Source of the DNA: Suipraeoptans intestinalis
Lineage (GTDB): Bacteria > Bacillota > Clostridia > Lachnospirales > Lachnospiraceae
Assembly: GCF_009696485.1 (NCBI RefSeq)
Contig: NZ_VULY01000018.1
Coordinates: 248,001 to 312,000 of the forward strand
Direction: 5' to 3'
Length of the DNA stretch: 64,000 nucleotides
Each line of letters begins with the position of its first letter. Positions within the stretch are counted from its first letter, which is position 1. Positions 27,093-35,921 of this stretch are shown here, in pieces. Made by a program: the position numbers and the translations under genes. The notes beneath the pieces were generated by a model. It was not told the DNA's origin, made no database searches, and worked only from the letters and a program-made list of their open reading frames with translations.

Positions 27093-28496
27093 CTAGTATG
27101 CATTTTTATTGATGAACCCTTTAAAAAATGTCAGGAACAAGATTTTAAAATCAAATCCCATGGTCCAATTTTCAATGTAGTACAGATCATGCTCGATCCT
27201 TCCGCTGATAGAGGTGTCGCCTCTGTATCCGTTTACCTGCGCCCAGCCGGTCAGCCCGGGTCTCACCTGGTGTTTGATCATATACCTGGGGATTTCTTCC
27301 TTAAACTTTTCCACAAACTGCGGGCGTTCCGGGCGCGGCCCCACCAGACTCATGTCCCCCTTCAGCACATTGATAAACTGTGGAAATTCGTCGATACTGG
27401 TCTTCCGTATAAATCTTCCTATAGGGGTCACTCTCGGATCGTTTTTCACAGTCCAGCCCGCCTTTTCGGCAGATGCCTCCTGTACCACCATCGAGCGGAA
27501 TTTGTACATAGGAAAAGGACGGTTCTGAAGTCCGATGCGCACCTGCTTAAAGATCAAAGGTCCCGGTGACGTCACCTTGATAATGACAGCTACCGCCAGC
27601 ATGATCGGCGAAAACAAAATCAGTGCCACAAGAGCACCAAAAATATCCACGATCCGTTTCATAAACCCATTGAAAGGATTGCTCAAGGGCACCCTTCGGA
27701 TATTGATCACCGGAAGTCCCTGCAGATCTTCCGTGTAAGGCTTGGTAGGGATGATATTGTTATAGTCCGGTATAAATTTGGTATGTACTCCTGATTTTTC
27801 GCACATTCCCACAATATGAGCCAGCTTATGATACTCTGCCAGTCCCAGGGCAATGGCAATCTCATCCAGCTTGTTTTCCGGCAGTACCACCTGCAGATTT
27901 TCCGTGCGTCCCAGTACCTTGACTCCTTTGTACTCTCCTCCTCTGGGAACATTGTCCGCCAGGATCCCCCGGATGATATACCCCCACTCCGGATTGGCTT
28001 TGATCCGGTCGATATACTGCTCTGCCGCCCGGCTATAGCCGATCACCAGGATATGTTTCTGGTTGTATCCTTTCCTTCGCAGATCCCGCAGACCTTCCCG
28101 GATCAGGTTCCGGACAGTGATCTCCACAAACACATTCACACAAAAAAAGATAAAGATCATGGTTCTGGAGATATCGGAATATTTCAGCAGATACAGCCCC
28201 AGGATAAACAGAAGCAGCCCGATTCCATTGGCCTGGATGATATTCCATGCTTCCAGTCGTCTTCCCTGTACCCGCTTTGGTGTGTAAAGCTGAAACAAAA
28301 AGTACAGCAGCAGGTAGACCGGAACGATGGCCACAAGGATCTTAGCGTACTCCTTCAAGGAAAAAAACCAGGGATCCAGTTGGAAGATCCCGCTCTTAAA
28401 TCGCAGATACCATGCAGATATATAAGAAAAAACGATTACGATGCCGTCCAACACCACATGCAGTCTGTTTAGTAGCTTCTGATTATCCTTAATCAC
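27093..28496 (-). CDS. Undecaprenyl-phosphate sugar phosphotransferase (priming glycosyltransferase)
   Basis: A 467-residue polyisoprenyl-phosphate hexose-1-phosphate transferase that starts polysaccharide repeat units on undecaprenyl phosphate. Four N-terminal membrane helices come first, then a CoA-binding-like domain (HILVIGYSRAAEQYIDRI). A further membrane segment (LVALILFSPIMLAVAVIIK) precedes the catalytic domain with YKFRSMV, FIRKTSIDEFPQFINVLKGDMSLVGPRPE and VRPGLTGWAQVNGYRGDT. The sugar is probably glucose or galactose phosphate, not decidable here. The frame is open to 28559, but AGGTGA before GTG 28496, the family N-terminus, and the promoter at 28543-28570 favour 28496. First gene of a four-gene operon. 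Confidence 0.92.
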   Translation of the reverse strand: MIKDNQKLLNRLHVVLDGIVIVFSYISAWYLRFKSGIFQLDPWFFSLKEYAKILVAIVPVYLLLYFLFQLYTPKRVQGRRLEAWNIIQANGIGLLLFILGLYLLKYSDISRTMIFIFFCVNVFVEITVRNLIREGLRDLRRKGYNQKHILVIGYSRAAEQYIDRIKANPEWGYIIRGILADNVPRGGEYKGVKVLGRTENLQVVLPENKLDEIAIALGLAEYHKLAHIVGMCEKSGVHTKFIPDYNNIIPTKPYTEDLQGLPVINIRRVPLSNPFNGFMKRIVDIFGALVALILFSPIMLAVAVIIKVTSPGPLIFKQVRIGLQNRPFPMYKFRSMVVQEASAEKAGWTVKNDPRVTPIGRFIRKTSIDEFPQFINVLKGDMSLVGPRPERPQFVEKFKEEIPRYMIKHQVRPGLTGWAQVNGYRGDTSISGRIEHDLYYIENWTMGFDFKILFLTFFKGFINKNAY

Positions 28497-28542
28497 GTAA
28501 TTCACCTGTTTTCTTAAGATTCTGTAGCATTTGACAAGAAAA

Positions 28543-28570
28543 ATCATAAATGTCAACAAACATCATACAA
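28543..28570 (-). promoter_or_regulatory. Promoter of the priming transferase operon
   Basis: On the minus strand TTGTAT (28565-28570), 16-base spacer, TATGAT (28543-28548). Transcription would start near 28536, about 40 bases before the GTG at 28496. Confidence 0.55.
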
Positions 28571-28719
28571 TATTTTTCCTCCTACGACAACCCATTGCAC
28601 ATGATTTTCTCTTAACAGTTTCTTAATAATTGTAATATTTGTGAAACACTTGTTTTTTCTCTTCCGCCACTTCCATCCCCTTTTCCGGAAGGGATTCCCT
28701 CTTCTTTTCCATTTTTTTA

Positions 28720-28748
28720 TAGAACATTCTTCTGTTCTTTGTTATACT
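28720..28748 (+). promoter_or_regulatory. Promoter of the plus-strand GT2 gene (extended -10)
   Basis: TATACT (28743-28748) is preceded by TG-T, an extended -10, with TAGAAC (28720-28725) as a weak -35 at 17-base spacing. It lies about 35 bases before the GT2 start. Confidence 0.5.
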
Positions 28749-28788
28749 GACATCAGTATTTTATGGAAAGAAGAATGAGGCAATGAAC

Positions 28789-29769
28789 ATGAAAGTAACA
28801 ATCGTGATCCCAAACTATAACGGAAAGCATTTTATGGAGCCCTGCCTTGCGTCTCTGATGCGGCAAACCTACAGGGATTTTGATATTCTGGTAGTAGACA
28901 ACGCGTCCTCCGACGACAGCGTATCCTACATGAAGGAGCACTATCCCCGGATCCGCCTGATCTGTCTGGAAAAAAACTACGGCTTCAGCAAGGCTGTCAA
29001 CACCGGGATCTGCCACAGCACCACTCCTTATGTCATTCTTCTGAACAATGACACCACGGTGGATCCTGACTATGTAAAGGAAATGGTGGCCGCCATAGAA
29101 CAGTCTCCTTCCATCTTTTCCGTCAGCAGCAAAATGATCCAGATGTATCACCCGGATCTGATCGACAGTGCGGGAGATCTTTATACCCTCCTTGGATGGG
29201 GCGTATGCCGGGGCAGCGGACGTCCGGTTTCAAATTATAGCAAACCGGATGTTATCTTTACCGCCTGCGCCGGAGCCGCCATCTACCGCAGAGATGCCTT
29301 TCAGCGTATCGGACTCTTTGATGAAAGCCACTTCGCCTATCTGGAGGATATTGACATCGGATATCGTGCAAGGATCTACGGATATCAGAACCGCTACTGT
29401 CCCACCGCCCTGGTCTTCCATGTGGGCAGCGGAACCAGTGGTTCCAAATATAATTCCTTCAAGGTAAAGCTGTCCGCCCGCAACAGTGTTTATCTGAATT
29501 ACAAAAATATGCCGTTTTTGCAGCTTTTGCTGAACAGTCCCTTCCTTCTCTTGGGCTATCTGGTTAAATATGCCTTTTTTGTCAGGATCGGTTACGGCAA
29601 AGATTACCGAAAGGGATTGTCCGATGGGATCCGCACCCTTTCCACGCAAAAAAAAGTACCCTTTCAGCCCTCTCATTTTTTCCATTACTGTCAGATCCAA
29701 TGGCAGCTGATCCGGTATACCTTTGATTATGTGAGAGACTGGTTTTCCCGGAAGCTGTTTCACAGATAA
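28789..29769 (+). CDS. GT2 glycosyltransferase (WbbL/rhamnosyltransferase-like), opposite strand
   Basis: A 326-residue GT-A enzyme and the only plus-strand gene in the polysaccharide region. MKVTIVIPNYNGKHFMEPC and VVDNASSDDSV begin the fold; LLNNDTTVDPDYVKEM holds the DxD-like metal site; FDESHFAYLEDIDIGYRARIYGYQ holds the catalytic ED pair. These resemble WbbL/RgpF-type rhamnosyltransferases. A GAGG ribosome site is 9 bases before ATG 28789 and too close to ATG 28783. Convergent with the L,D-transpeptidase gene, with a shared two-way terminator. Confidence 0.87.
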   Translation: MKVTIVIPNYNGKHFMEPCLASLMRQTYRDFDILVVDNASSDDSVSYMKEHYPRIRLICLEKNYGFSKAVNTGICHSTTPYVILLNNDTTVDPDYVKEMVAAIEQSPSIFSVSSKMIQMYHPDLIDSAGDLYTLLGWGVCRGSGRPVSNYSKPDVIFTACAGAAIYRRDAFQRIGLFDESHFAYLEDIDIGYRARIYGYQNRYCPTALVFHVGSGTSGSKYNSFKVKLSARNSVYLNYKNMPFLQLLLNSPFLLLGYLVKYAFFVRIGYGKDYRKGLSDGIRTLSTQKKVPFQPSHFFHYCQIQWQLIRYTFDYVRDWFSRKLFHR

Positions 29770-29867
29770 TCTCTCTTCTCCAAAACACTGCCGCAGGCGT
29801 TTTATCCTATAACTCGCAGGCGATCCTTTTTCGTTCTTATTGATCGCCCGCCAATTATCCTGACAGC

Positions 29868-29916
29868 TAAAAAGACCCGCCGGAGAATATTTCTCCGGCC
29901 CGGGTCTTTCTTTTTG
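29868..29916. terminator. Bidirectional terminator between GT2 and the L,D-transpeptidase
   Basis: AAAGACCCGCCGGAGAA pairs with TTCTCCGGCCCGGGTCTTT (one bulge), with A-rich and T-rich flanks (TTTCTTTTT on the plus side). It serves the convergent genes ending at 29769 and 29955. Confidence 0.9.
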
Positions 29917-29954
29917 GATACCTGTCTGTTCTTTTCCGCAGATGTTCCGTGATT

Positions 29955-31670
29955 TTAGTAGGTTACGATAGTAGTTCCATAAGGAACAACGTCATAGATC
30001 CATTTTGCACACTCGATGGGAAGGCGCACACACCCGTGAGAGGTGCCGATTCCAAGCCGTCCGTCCCAGAGCCGTCCGTTACTCTTCAGATAAGGCAGAG
30101 AATGGAACAGATAATCTCCATAGATCTGGGTGTACCAGTACAGGCGCACTCCGCCTGAATCAAAATGATGTCCCTTACTTCCCACGTGGAACACACCTTT
30201 GACTGTGGGGGTTCCCGGCGCTCCCGAAGCGCAGTCCCAATACTGTACATTGCTCCAGTTGCCCTGGGATCCATGGAAGATCGCCACCTTGTTGGCGGTA
30301 CAGTCTACCAGGATCAGGTAAGGCGTGGGGCTGGAATATCCGTTGGCTCTTACCTGCATGGAATATACATCCGAAGAGATCCATTTCCCGGAAGCATCCA
30401 CCCAGAAGGAATCAATGTAACGATTTTTCGCCATAGCTCCGTATGGTCCTCCTCGCTGGTCCCCCCGCTGATAGAAATAATACCAGGCGCTTCCGACACG
30501 CTGCCAGCCAGTCAGCATCTGCCCTTTTCCCGGCGCCAGATAGTACCATTCCCCATCCGGACAGATCCAGCCTTCTGCCATGCTTCCATCCCCATGGAAA
30601 TAGTAACACGCTCCCGCAATTTCTCTCCAGCGTCCGTGTTCCATTTTATTTCCGTTTTCCGGATCCAGATAATACCACTTTCCTCTTTCCCATGCCCATC
30701 CGGCCGCTTCGCTTCCGTCTGTTCTAAGGTAATACCAGTCATTTCCTTTTTGCAGCCAACCGGTACGCATCGCTCCCGATGCATCAAAATAATACATCTG
30801 TCCGTCTATCTTCTCCTCTGACTTTAGCAACATAAGCCCTTTGTGGGGGGATTCCTCTGTTCCTTCCATAAAGTAATAGCACTTTCCAGCAATCGAACCC
30901 CATCCCTTCAACAGCTTGTCTCCTCCGGTCTTATAATAATACCAGCCTTCCGGAGCCAAAAACCAACCTGTATGCATGCTTCCATCTGCCAGAAACCTAT
31001 AAGTAGCACCGCCTATCTGCTTCTCCTGATCTTTCAGCATCCTGCCCGGAAGCAGCGGATCCTGCCCATCCAGATAATACCATTTGTTTTTGTGTAAGAG
31101 CCATCCATTTGCCCGATCACCTTCCGTGTTATAATAGAGCCAGTCCTCTCCCTGAAGGTACCAGCCTTTTTTCATGACACCGTTTTCATCGAAGCGGTAA
31201 TACTTTCCTCCAATCTCTCTTTCTCCGGAAACAGCCATCCTGCCAGGGTATTCTGAGTCCTGTCCGTCCAGGTAGTACCACTCTCCCTTATAAAGAAACC
31301 AGCCCGCATAACGCTGTCCCTGCACCGCATAATAGTACCAGCCTGACTCCTTTTGGATCCATCCTTTGTAGGTCTTTTCTTTTTCTGCTTCTGATGGATC
31401 AGTCCCCTCAGATTCCGATTGTTTTTTTTCAGCAGCCTCTCCAGCCGGCTCCTTCTTTTCTTCCTGTCCGGAAACCACTGCTCCCTCTGTTTTCCCGTCC
31501 GCCTGCCCTTCTCCTGATACCTGGCTGTCTGCTTCTGAAGATTCTATCGCATCCTCAGCTACCGGCTGGCTTTTGTTTTCTTCTGCCTGCACATTCCATG
31601 AGAGCAGAGCCAGAAATGCTGCCATGCACCACATTCCGATTATTTTATTCCACCATTTTGTTTTTTTCAC
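29955..31670 (-). CDS. Choline-binding-repeat L,D-transpeptidase (YkuD)
   Basis: A secreted wall enzyme of about 571 residues. A signal peptide (WWNKIIGMWCMAAFLALLSWNVQA) is followed by a 70-residue E/S/A-rich linker. About 15 choline-binding-type repeats follow over residues 98-420 (GWYYY, GEWYYLDGQD, GKYYRFDENG). A C-terminal YkuD domain carries HSLPY and the active site SHGCVRLP with Cys near residue 547. It forms 3-3 cross-links or tethers proteins, by family. Start is uncertain: AGAGGG is 8 bases before GTG 31670, while TTG at 31700 overlaps rfbC. It is downstream of rfbC, within the same run. The repeats imply attachment to a choline-bearing wall polymer. Confidence 0.92.
   Translation of the reverse strand: MKKTKWWNKIIGMWCMAAFLALLSWNVQAEENKSQPVAEDAIESSEADSQVSGEGQADGKTEGAVVSGQEEKKEPAGEAAEKKQSESEGTDPSEAEKEKTYKGWIQKESGWYYYAVQGQRYAGWFLYKGEWYYLDGQDSEYPGRMAVSGEREIGGKYYRFDENGVMKKGWYLQGEDWLYYNTEGDRANGWLLHKNKWYYLDGQDPLLPGRMLKDQEKQIGGATYRFLADGSMHTGWFLAPEGWYYYKTGGDKLLKGWGSIAGKCYYFMEGTEESPHKGLMLLKSEEKIDGQMYYFDASGAMRTGWLQKGNDWYYLRTDGSEAAGWAWERGKWYYLDPENGNKMEHGRWREIAGACYYFHGDGSMAEGWICPDGEWYYLAPGKGQMLTGWQRVGSAWYYFYQRGDQRGGPYGAMAKNRYIDSFWVDASGKWISSDVYSMQVRANGYSSPTPYLILVDCTANKVAIFHGSQGNWSNVQYWDCASGAPGTPTVKGVFHVGSKGHHFDSGGVRLYWYTQIYGDYLFHSLPYLKSNGRLWDGRLGIGTSHGCVRLPIECAKWIYDVVPYGTTIVTY
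30410..31376 (-). repeat. Choline-binding (CW-type) repeat array in the L,D-transpeptidase
   Basis: About 15 units of roughly 20 codons with the pattern GW-x-WYY-x-G at the protein level. One larger unit recurs: GWxxxKxxWYYLDGQD ... PGRM ... EIGG-YRF-DGSM appears twice (about 31300-31200 and 31110-31000). Confidence 0.8.
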
Positions 31671-31686
31671 TTTCACAGCCCTCTTC

Positions 31687-32304
31687 TTATTCTTCTCCAA
31701 AATGAAAGGTCCTGTCGATCCCTTCCCACAGCTGATCCTTTTCGCTTAAAAGCAGAGGCGTCCCGTCCTTCATACAATATCCTTCCGACGAGGCGCTTCC
31801 TGCATATGTTCCCGACAGTTCGGGCCACTCCACGCCGATTTCAGGATCGTTCCATGCCAGTCCGCCTTCATCTCCCGGATGGTAAAAGTCTGTGCATTTG
31901 TAGCAAAATTCTGCCACATCACTCAATACCAGAAAGCCGTGGGCAAATCCTTCCGGAATATAAAACTGCTTTTTATTTTCTTCCGTCAGCTCTACACCGA
32001 ACCACTTTCCAAAGGTACTGCTTCCCTTCCTCAGATCCACTGCCACATCAAACACACTTCCCTTAATGGCACGCACCAGCTTTCCCTGTGGAAATTCTTT
32101 CTGAAAATGCAGACCACGCAACACTCCTTTTCGGGAGCAGGATTGATTGTCCTGGACAAACTTCATGGACAATCCCGCCTCTTCCATGTCCTTTTGATTA
32201 TAGGTCTCCATAAAATAGCCTCTGGAATCTCCATGCACGGCCGGTTCAATGATACACAGCCCCTGAATTCCGCCTGCATTTCTTTCTACTTTGATCTGTC
32301 CCAT
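31687..32304 (-). CDS. rfbC: dTDP-4-dehydrorhamnose 3,5-epimerase
   Basis: A 205-residue cupin-fold epimerase, third step of dTDP-L-rhamnose synthesis. Motifs: GDSRGYFMETYNQKDMEEAG, FVQDNQSCSRKGVLRGLHFQ with the catalytic His, KLVRAIKGSVFDVAVDLRKGSSTFGKW, and YIPEGFAHGFLVLSD. It is slightly longer than the common 180-190 residues because of the C-terminal tail. AAGGAG lies 9 bases before ATG 32304; the frame to 32361 overlaps rfbD. Last of the rfbA-B-D-C genes. Confidence 0.96.
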   Translation of the reverse strand: MGQIKVERNAGGIQGLCIIEPAVHGDSRGYFMETYNQKDMEEAGLSMKFVQDNQSCSRKGVLRGLHFQKEFPQGKLVRAIKGSVFDVAVDLRKGSSTFGKWFGVELTEENKKQFYIPEGFAHGFLVLSDVAEFCYKCTDFYHPGDEGGLAWNDPEIGVEWPELSGTYAGSASSEGYCMKDGTPLLLSEKDQLWEGIDRTFHFGEE

Positions 32305-32315
32305 ACACTTGCTCC

Positions 32316-33257
32316 TTAATAATCTATTTCTTTCAAATATCTGGCGAGAGCGTCCTGCCATGTGGGCAGAGGCGCAAATCCCGACGCCGTCAGCTTGCTA
32401 CGGTCCAGCCGGCTATTAAAGGGCCGTGCCGCCTTGGAAACTCCGTATTCTGCCGTAGTCACCGGCGTCACGGTAAGTCTGGACGCATCATAGGCTTCAT
32501 GCCCCAATTCCCTGGCCTGTCGAAAAATCTCCTTGGTAAACTCATACCAGCTGATGTATTCTCCCTCGTTGGTGGCATGATAGTATCCATACTTTTCTGT
32601 CAGGATCATATCTACCAGGAGCCTTGCCAGATCCAGCGTATAGGTAGGCGTCCCGATCTGATCGCACACCACCTTTAAGGTATTTCTGGTCTTTCCCAGA
32701 TCCAGCATGGTCTTGATAAAATTCTTTCCATTTTTTCCAAAGACCCATGCGATCCGCACGATAAAATATTGATCCAGGCACTCGGAGACTGCCAGTTCTC
32801 CCTTTAACTTTGTCTCCCCGTATACGTTGAGCGGAGCATACTCCTTGCAGTCCGGATCCCACGGCTTTTCTCCCTGCCCGTCAAACACATAGTCCGTGCT
32901 GATATACACCATTTTGCATCCCAGTGCTTTGCAGGCGCTTGCAATATGCTTCGTACCAAGCACATTCACTTTGTAAACGATCTCTCTGTTTGCTTCTTCT
33001 TCCGCCGCATCCACCGCCGTCCAGGCAGCACAGTGCACCACTACATCCGGCGCCGTCTCCGACAGAACTTTTTGCACGGACATCTCTTCCGTGATATCCA
33101 TCTGTACATAAGGCATACGGGTCACGGCAGTCCCATCTTCCACACCGCTGTAAGTTTCCCGGATATCAGAGCCGATTCCTTCTATTCCACGGGCTGCCAG
33201 TTCGTTCATAACGTCATGCCCCAACTGCCCGGCAACGCCTGTTACCAATACCTTCAT
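32316..33257 (-). CDS. rfbD: dTDP-4-dehydrorhamnose reductase
   Basis: A 313-residue short-chain reductase making dTDP-L-rhamnose with NAD(P)H. MKVLVTGVAGQLGHDVMNEL is the nucleotide-binding start; VVHCAAWTAVDAAEEE and the catalytic YISTDYVFDG... YGETKLKGE (YxxxK) follow. The internal order (NADP site, catalytic Tyr-Lys, FIVRIAWVFG) is complete. GGGAGGG, inside the end of rfbB, precedes ATG 33257; the gene starts 2 bases after the rfbB stop. Confidence 0.96.
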   Translation of the reverse strand: MKVLVTGVAGQLGHDVMNELAARGIEGIGSDIRETYSGVEDGTAVTRMPYVQMDITEEMSVQKVLSETAPDVVVHCAAWTAVDAAEEEANREIVYKVNVLGTKHIASACKALGCKMVYISTDYVFDGQGEKPWDPDCKEYAPLNVYGETKLKGELAVSECLDQYFIVRIAWVFGKNGKNFIKTMLDLGKTRNTLKVVCDQIGTPTYTLDLARLLVDMILTEKYGYYHATNEGEYISWYEFTKEIFRQARELGHEAYDASRLTVTPVTTAEYGVSKAARPFNSRLDRSKLTASGFAPLPTWQDALARYLKEIDY

Positions 33258-33259
33258 GC

Positions 33260-34288
33260 CTACATGCCCTCCCTGTTTCCGTACATCTTCTCGTAATAGT
33301 TCTGGTATTCTCCTGACAGGATAGTCTCCCACCACTCTTTATGTTCCAGATACCACCGAATGGTTTTCTGGATCCCGTCTGCAAATTTGGTTTCAGGAAG
33401 CCATCCCAGCTCTCTGTGGATCTTAGCCGGATCAATGGCGTAGCGCATATCATGTCCCTTCCTGTCCGCCACATATGTGATCAGGCTTTCCGGCTTGTCC
33501 AGCGCCTTACAGATCATCTTTACGATGTCGATATTTGCCATTTCATTATGGCCGCCAATGTTATAGACTTCTCCCACTTTTCCCTTGTGGATGATCAGAT
33601 CGATGGCTTTGCAGTGGTCTTCCACATACAGCCAGTCTCTGACATTTTCCCCTTTTCCGTAGACCGGAAGAGGTTTATCGTTCAGTGCATTTGCGATCAT
33701 CAGAGGGATCAGCTTTTCCGGGAAGTGGTAGGGTCCGTAGTTATTGGAACATCTGCTGATGGTCACCGGAAGTCCATAGGTTCTGTGATATGCCAGCACC
33801 AACAGGTCTGCCGCAGCCTTGGAAGAGCTATAGGGGCTGCTGGTATGGATCGGCGTTTCCTCTGTAAAGAACAGATCCGGTCTGTCCAGCGGAAGGTCTC
33901 CGTATACCTCATCTGTAGATACCTGATGGTATCTCTTGATCCCATAAGTCCTGCAGGCATCCATCAGCACCGCCGTCCCCTTGATGTTGGTATCCAGAAA
34001 TACTTCCGGATCTTCAATGGAACGGTCTACATGGCTTTCTGCCGCAAAATTAACCACCATATCCGGCTTCTCTTCTTCAAACAGACGGAATACCGCTTCT
34101 CTGTCTGTAATGCTGGCCTTAACGAACCGGAAGTTGGGGTTGTCCATAACGGATGCCAGTGTGGACAGGTTCCCTGCGTAGGTCAGGCTGTCCAGACACA
34201 CGATCCGGTATTCCGGGTATTTGTCTAACATATGAAATACAAAGTTGCTTCCTATAAATCCGGCTCCTCCGGTTACGATTATCGTCAT
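33260..34288 (-). CDS. rfbB: dTDP-glucose 4,6-dehydratase
   Basis: A 342-residue enzyme of the extended SDR family, second step to dTDP-L-rhamnose. MTIIVTGGAGFIGSNFVFHML, FAAESHVDRSIEDPEVFLDTN, STDEVYGDLPL, YSSSKAAADLLVLAYHRTYGLP (YxxxK) and SRCSNNYGPYHFPEKLIPLMI are all as in RfbB/RmlB. AAGGAG is 8 bases before ATG 34288. It lies between rfbA and rfbD. Confidence 0.97.
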   Translation of the reverse strand: MTIIVTGGAGFIGSNFVFHMLDKYPEYRIVCLDSLTYAGNLSTLASVMDNPNFRFVKASITDREAVFRLFEEEKPDMVVNFAAESHVDRSIEDPEVFLDTNIKGTAVLMDACRTYGIKRYHQVSTDEVYGDLPLDRPDLFFTEETPIHTSSPYSSSKAAADLLVLAYHRTYGLPVTISRCSNNYGPYHFPEKLIPLMIANALNDKPLPVYGKGENVRDWLYVEDHCKAIDLIIHKGKVGEVYNIGGHNEMANIDIVKMICKALDKPESLITYVADRKGHDMRYAIDPAKIHRELGWLPETKFADGIQKTIRWYLEHKEWWETILSGEYQNYYEKMYGNREGM

Positions 34289-34316
34289 TCTTTTTCTCCT
34301 TTTCTCTGCTATATTC

Positions 34317-35213
34317 CTAATACAGTCCGTCCTGGTACTTTCCATCAATTACGTCTTTCAAGTATTGTCCATACTGGTTTTTCTTTAACACTTCATACAC
34401 TTCCAGTACATCTTCCTGGGAGATCCATCCATTGAGAAACGCGATCTCCTCCAGGCATGCGATCTTCCGGTGCTGATGGGATTCCACCGTCTTTACAAAG
34501 TTTGTCGCTTCCACCAGGCTCTCATGGGTTCCTGTGTCCAGCCAGGTAAATCCCTGTCCCAAAAGCTCCACGTTCAATCGGTTTTCTTCCAGATATACCC
34601 GGTTCAGGTCGGTGATCTCCAGTTCCCCTCTGGCGCTTGGCTTCAGCGCTTTGGCATACTCCACCACCTTATTGTCGTAAAAGTACAGTCCGGTCACGCA
34701 ATAGTTGCTCTTTGGCTTCTGGGGTTTCTCTTCAATGGAAATTGCCCTTCCCTGTCTGTCAAACTCCACGATTCCGAACCTTTCCGGATCATCCACATAA
34801 TATCCAAACACCGTCGCCCCTTTTCCTGAACTGGCATTTTCCACAGCAGCCTGCAGTCTTTTTTTCAGACCATGACCGGCAAAAATATTGTCTCCCAGCA
34901 CCATGGCAACGGTATCTTTTCCGATAAACTCCTCCCCAATGATGAATGCCTGTGCCAGTCCGTCCGGGCTTGGCTGCACTGCATAGGACAGCTGCACCCC
35001 AAACTGTTGCCCGTCTCCCAAAAGTTCCTGGAACCTGGGTGTATCCTGCGGCGTGGAAATGATCAGGATTTCCCGGATCCCCGCATTCATCAGAACAGAC
35101 ATCGGGTAATAGATCATCGGCTTATCGTAGATCGGCAGAAGCTGCTTCGACGTAACTCTCGTCAGTGGGTAGAGCCTCGTACCAGAGCCTCCTGCCAGAA
35201 TAATTCCTTTCAT
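34317..35213 (-). CDS. rfbA: Glucose-1-phosphate thymidylyltransferase
   Basis: A 298-residue nucleotidyltransferase that makes dTDP-glucose from glucose-1-phosphate and d[40 protein letters not shown] is the signature start, with [52 protein letters not shown] and [10 protein letters not shown] further on. The start at 35213 has AGGAGG about 9 bases upstream. It heads the rfbA-B-D-C genes. Confidence 0.97.
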   Translation of the reverse strand: MKGIILAGGSGTRLYPLTRVTSKQLLPIYDKPMIYYPMSVLMNAGIREILIISTPQDTPRFQELLGDGQQFGVQLSYAVQPSPDGLAQAFIIGEEFIGKDTVAMVLGDNIFAGHGLKKRLQAAVENASSGKGATVFGYYVDDPERFGIVEFDRQGRAISIEEKPQKPKSNYCVTGLYFYDNKVVEYAKALKPSARGELEITDLNRVYLEENRLNVELLGQGFTWLDTGTHESLVEATNFVKTVESHQHRKIACLEEIAFLNGWISQEDVLEVYEVLKKNQYGQYLKDVIDGKYQDGLY

Positions 35214-35325
35214 GTAAGTTACCTCCTTTAACATCCTTTTATTTATATGGCCTGCCCGCTTTCCCGCAAGAGACACAACCTCTTACAAAAGCCTGCAGCA
35301 CTTGTCCCTTTCCGACAGGTGTAGA

Positions 35326-35907
35326 TTAAAACAGGGACAGATAGCCTGGATATTCAGCATGTCCTGTCGTCAGCACTTGCCCGTCTACCGTGATTTGTAT
35401 GCCCATGCAGCCATAGGCAGTCATAAACGTATTGGCCACTCCTCCTATGGTCAGATATTCTCCCGTGGTCCCCAGAGTTCCTACATAATCCTGGAAGGCT
35501 GTATTCAGATCCAGGTGCAGCATGGATTGTCCGTCCACCTGTGTCATCTGACAGTCATTTACCTGGATCCCTTCCGGAATCACCCTCTTTTCTGTCAGGC
35601 ATCTTAATACCTCACCCGCCGTAAGGCTGCTCACTTCCGCCTCCTCCTGTACAAAGCCGTCGGCATTTTCATTGGAAACATAAACGGTTATCTTCTGCAC
35701 CACCTGCGGTTCCTGAGATGGCTGCTGCGTCTGTTCCTCCGGGTTTCCCTCTTCCTTTGCCTCCTGCGTGTCAGTGCTTTTTTCCTGCTTTTTCTCTTCC
35801 GTACTCTTCGTCGTTTTCTTTTCTGTCTTCTCTTCCTGCTGCTTTTGGCATCCAAATGCCAGTACAGCAACCAGACTGATCAAAATCACCCATTTTAATT
35901 TCTTCAT
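35326..35907 (-). CDS. GerMN-domain lipoprotein
   Basis: A 193-residue lipoprotein. The signal peptide ends in the lipobox VLAFGC near residue 20, followed by a 50-residue linker rich in E, K, T and Q. Residues about 70-190 form a GerMN (Spo-like sporulation/germination) domain: ITVYVSNENADGFVQEEAEV, LTAGEVLRCLTEKRVIPEGIQV and LHLDLNTAFQDYVGTLGTTGEYLTIGGVANTFMTAYGCMGIQITVDGQ. GGGAGGG precedes ATG 35907. Function in a polysaccharide locus is unclear; GerMN domains are thought to bind wall components or partners. Confidence 0.87.
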   Translation of the reverse strand: MKKLKWVILISLVAVLAFGCQKQQEEKTEKKTTKSTEEKKQEKSTDTQEAKEEGNPEEQTQQPSQEPQVVQKITVYVSNENADGFVQEEAEVSSLTAGEVLRCLTEKRVIPEGIQVNDCQMTQVDGQSMLHLDLNTAFQDYVGTLGTTGEYLTIGGVANTFMTAYGCMGIQITVDGQVLTTGHAEYPGYLSLF

Positions 35908-35921
35908 ACCTTTCCCTCCCA

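Noticed and set aside
28497-28559. Longer N-terminus of the priming transferase
   Set aside because: It would start upstream of the predicted -10 and lacks a ribosome site; the GTG at 28496 has AGGTGA and the family N-terminus.
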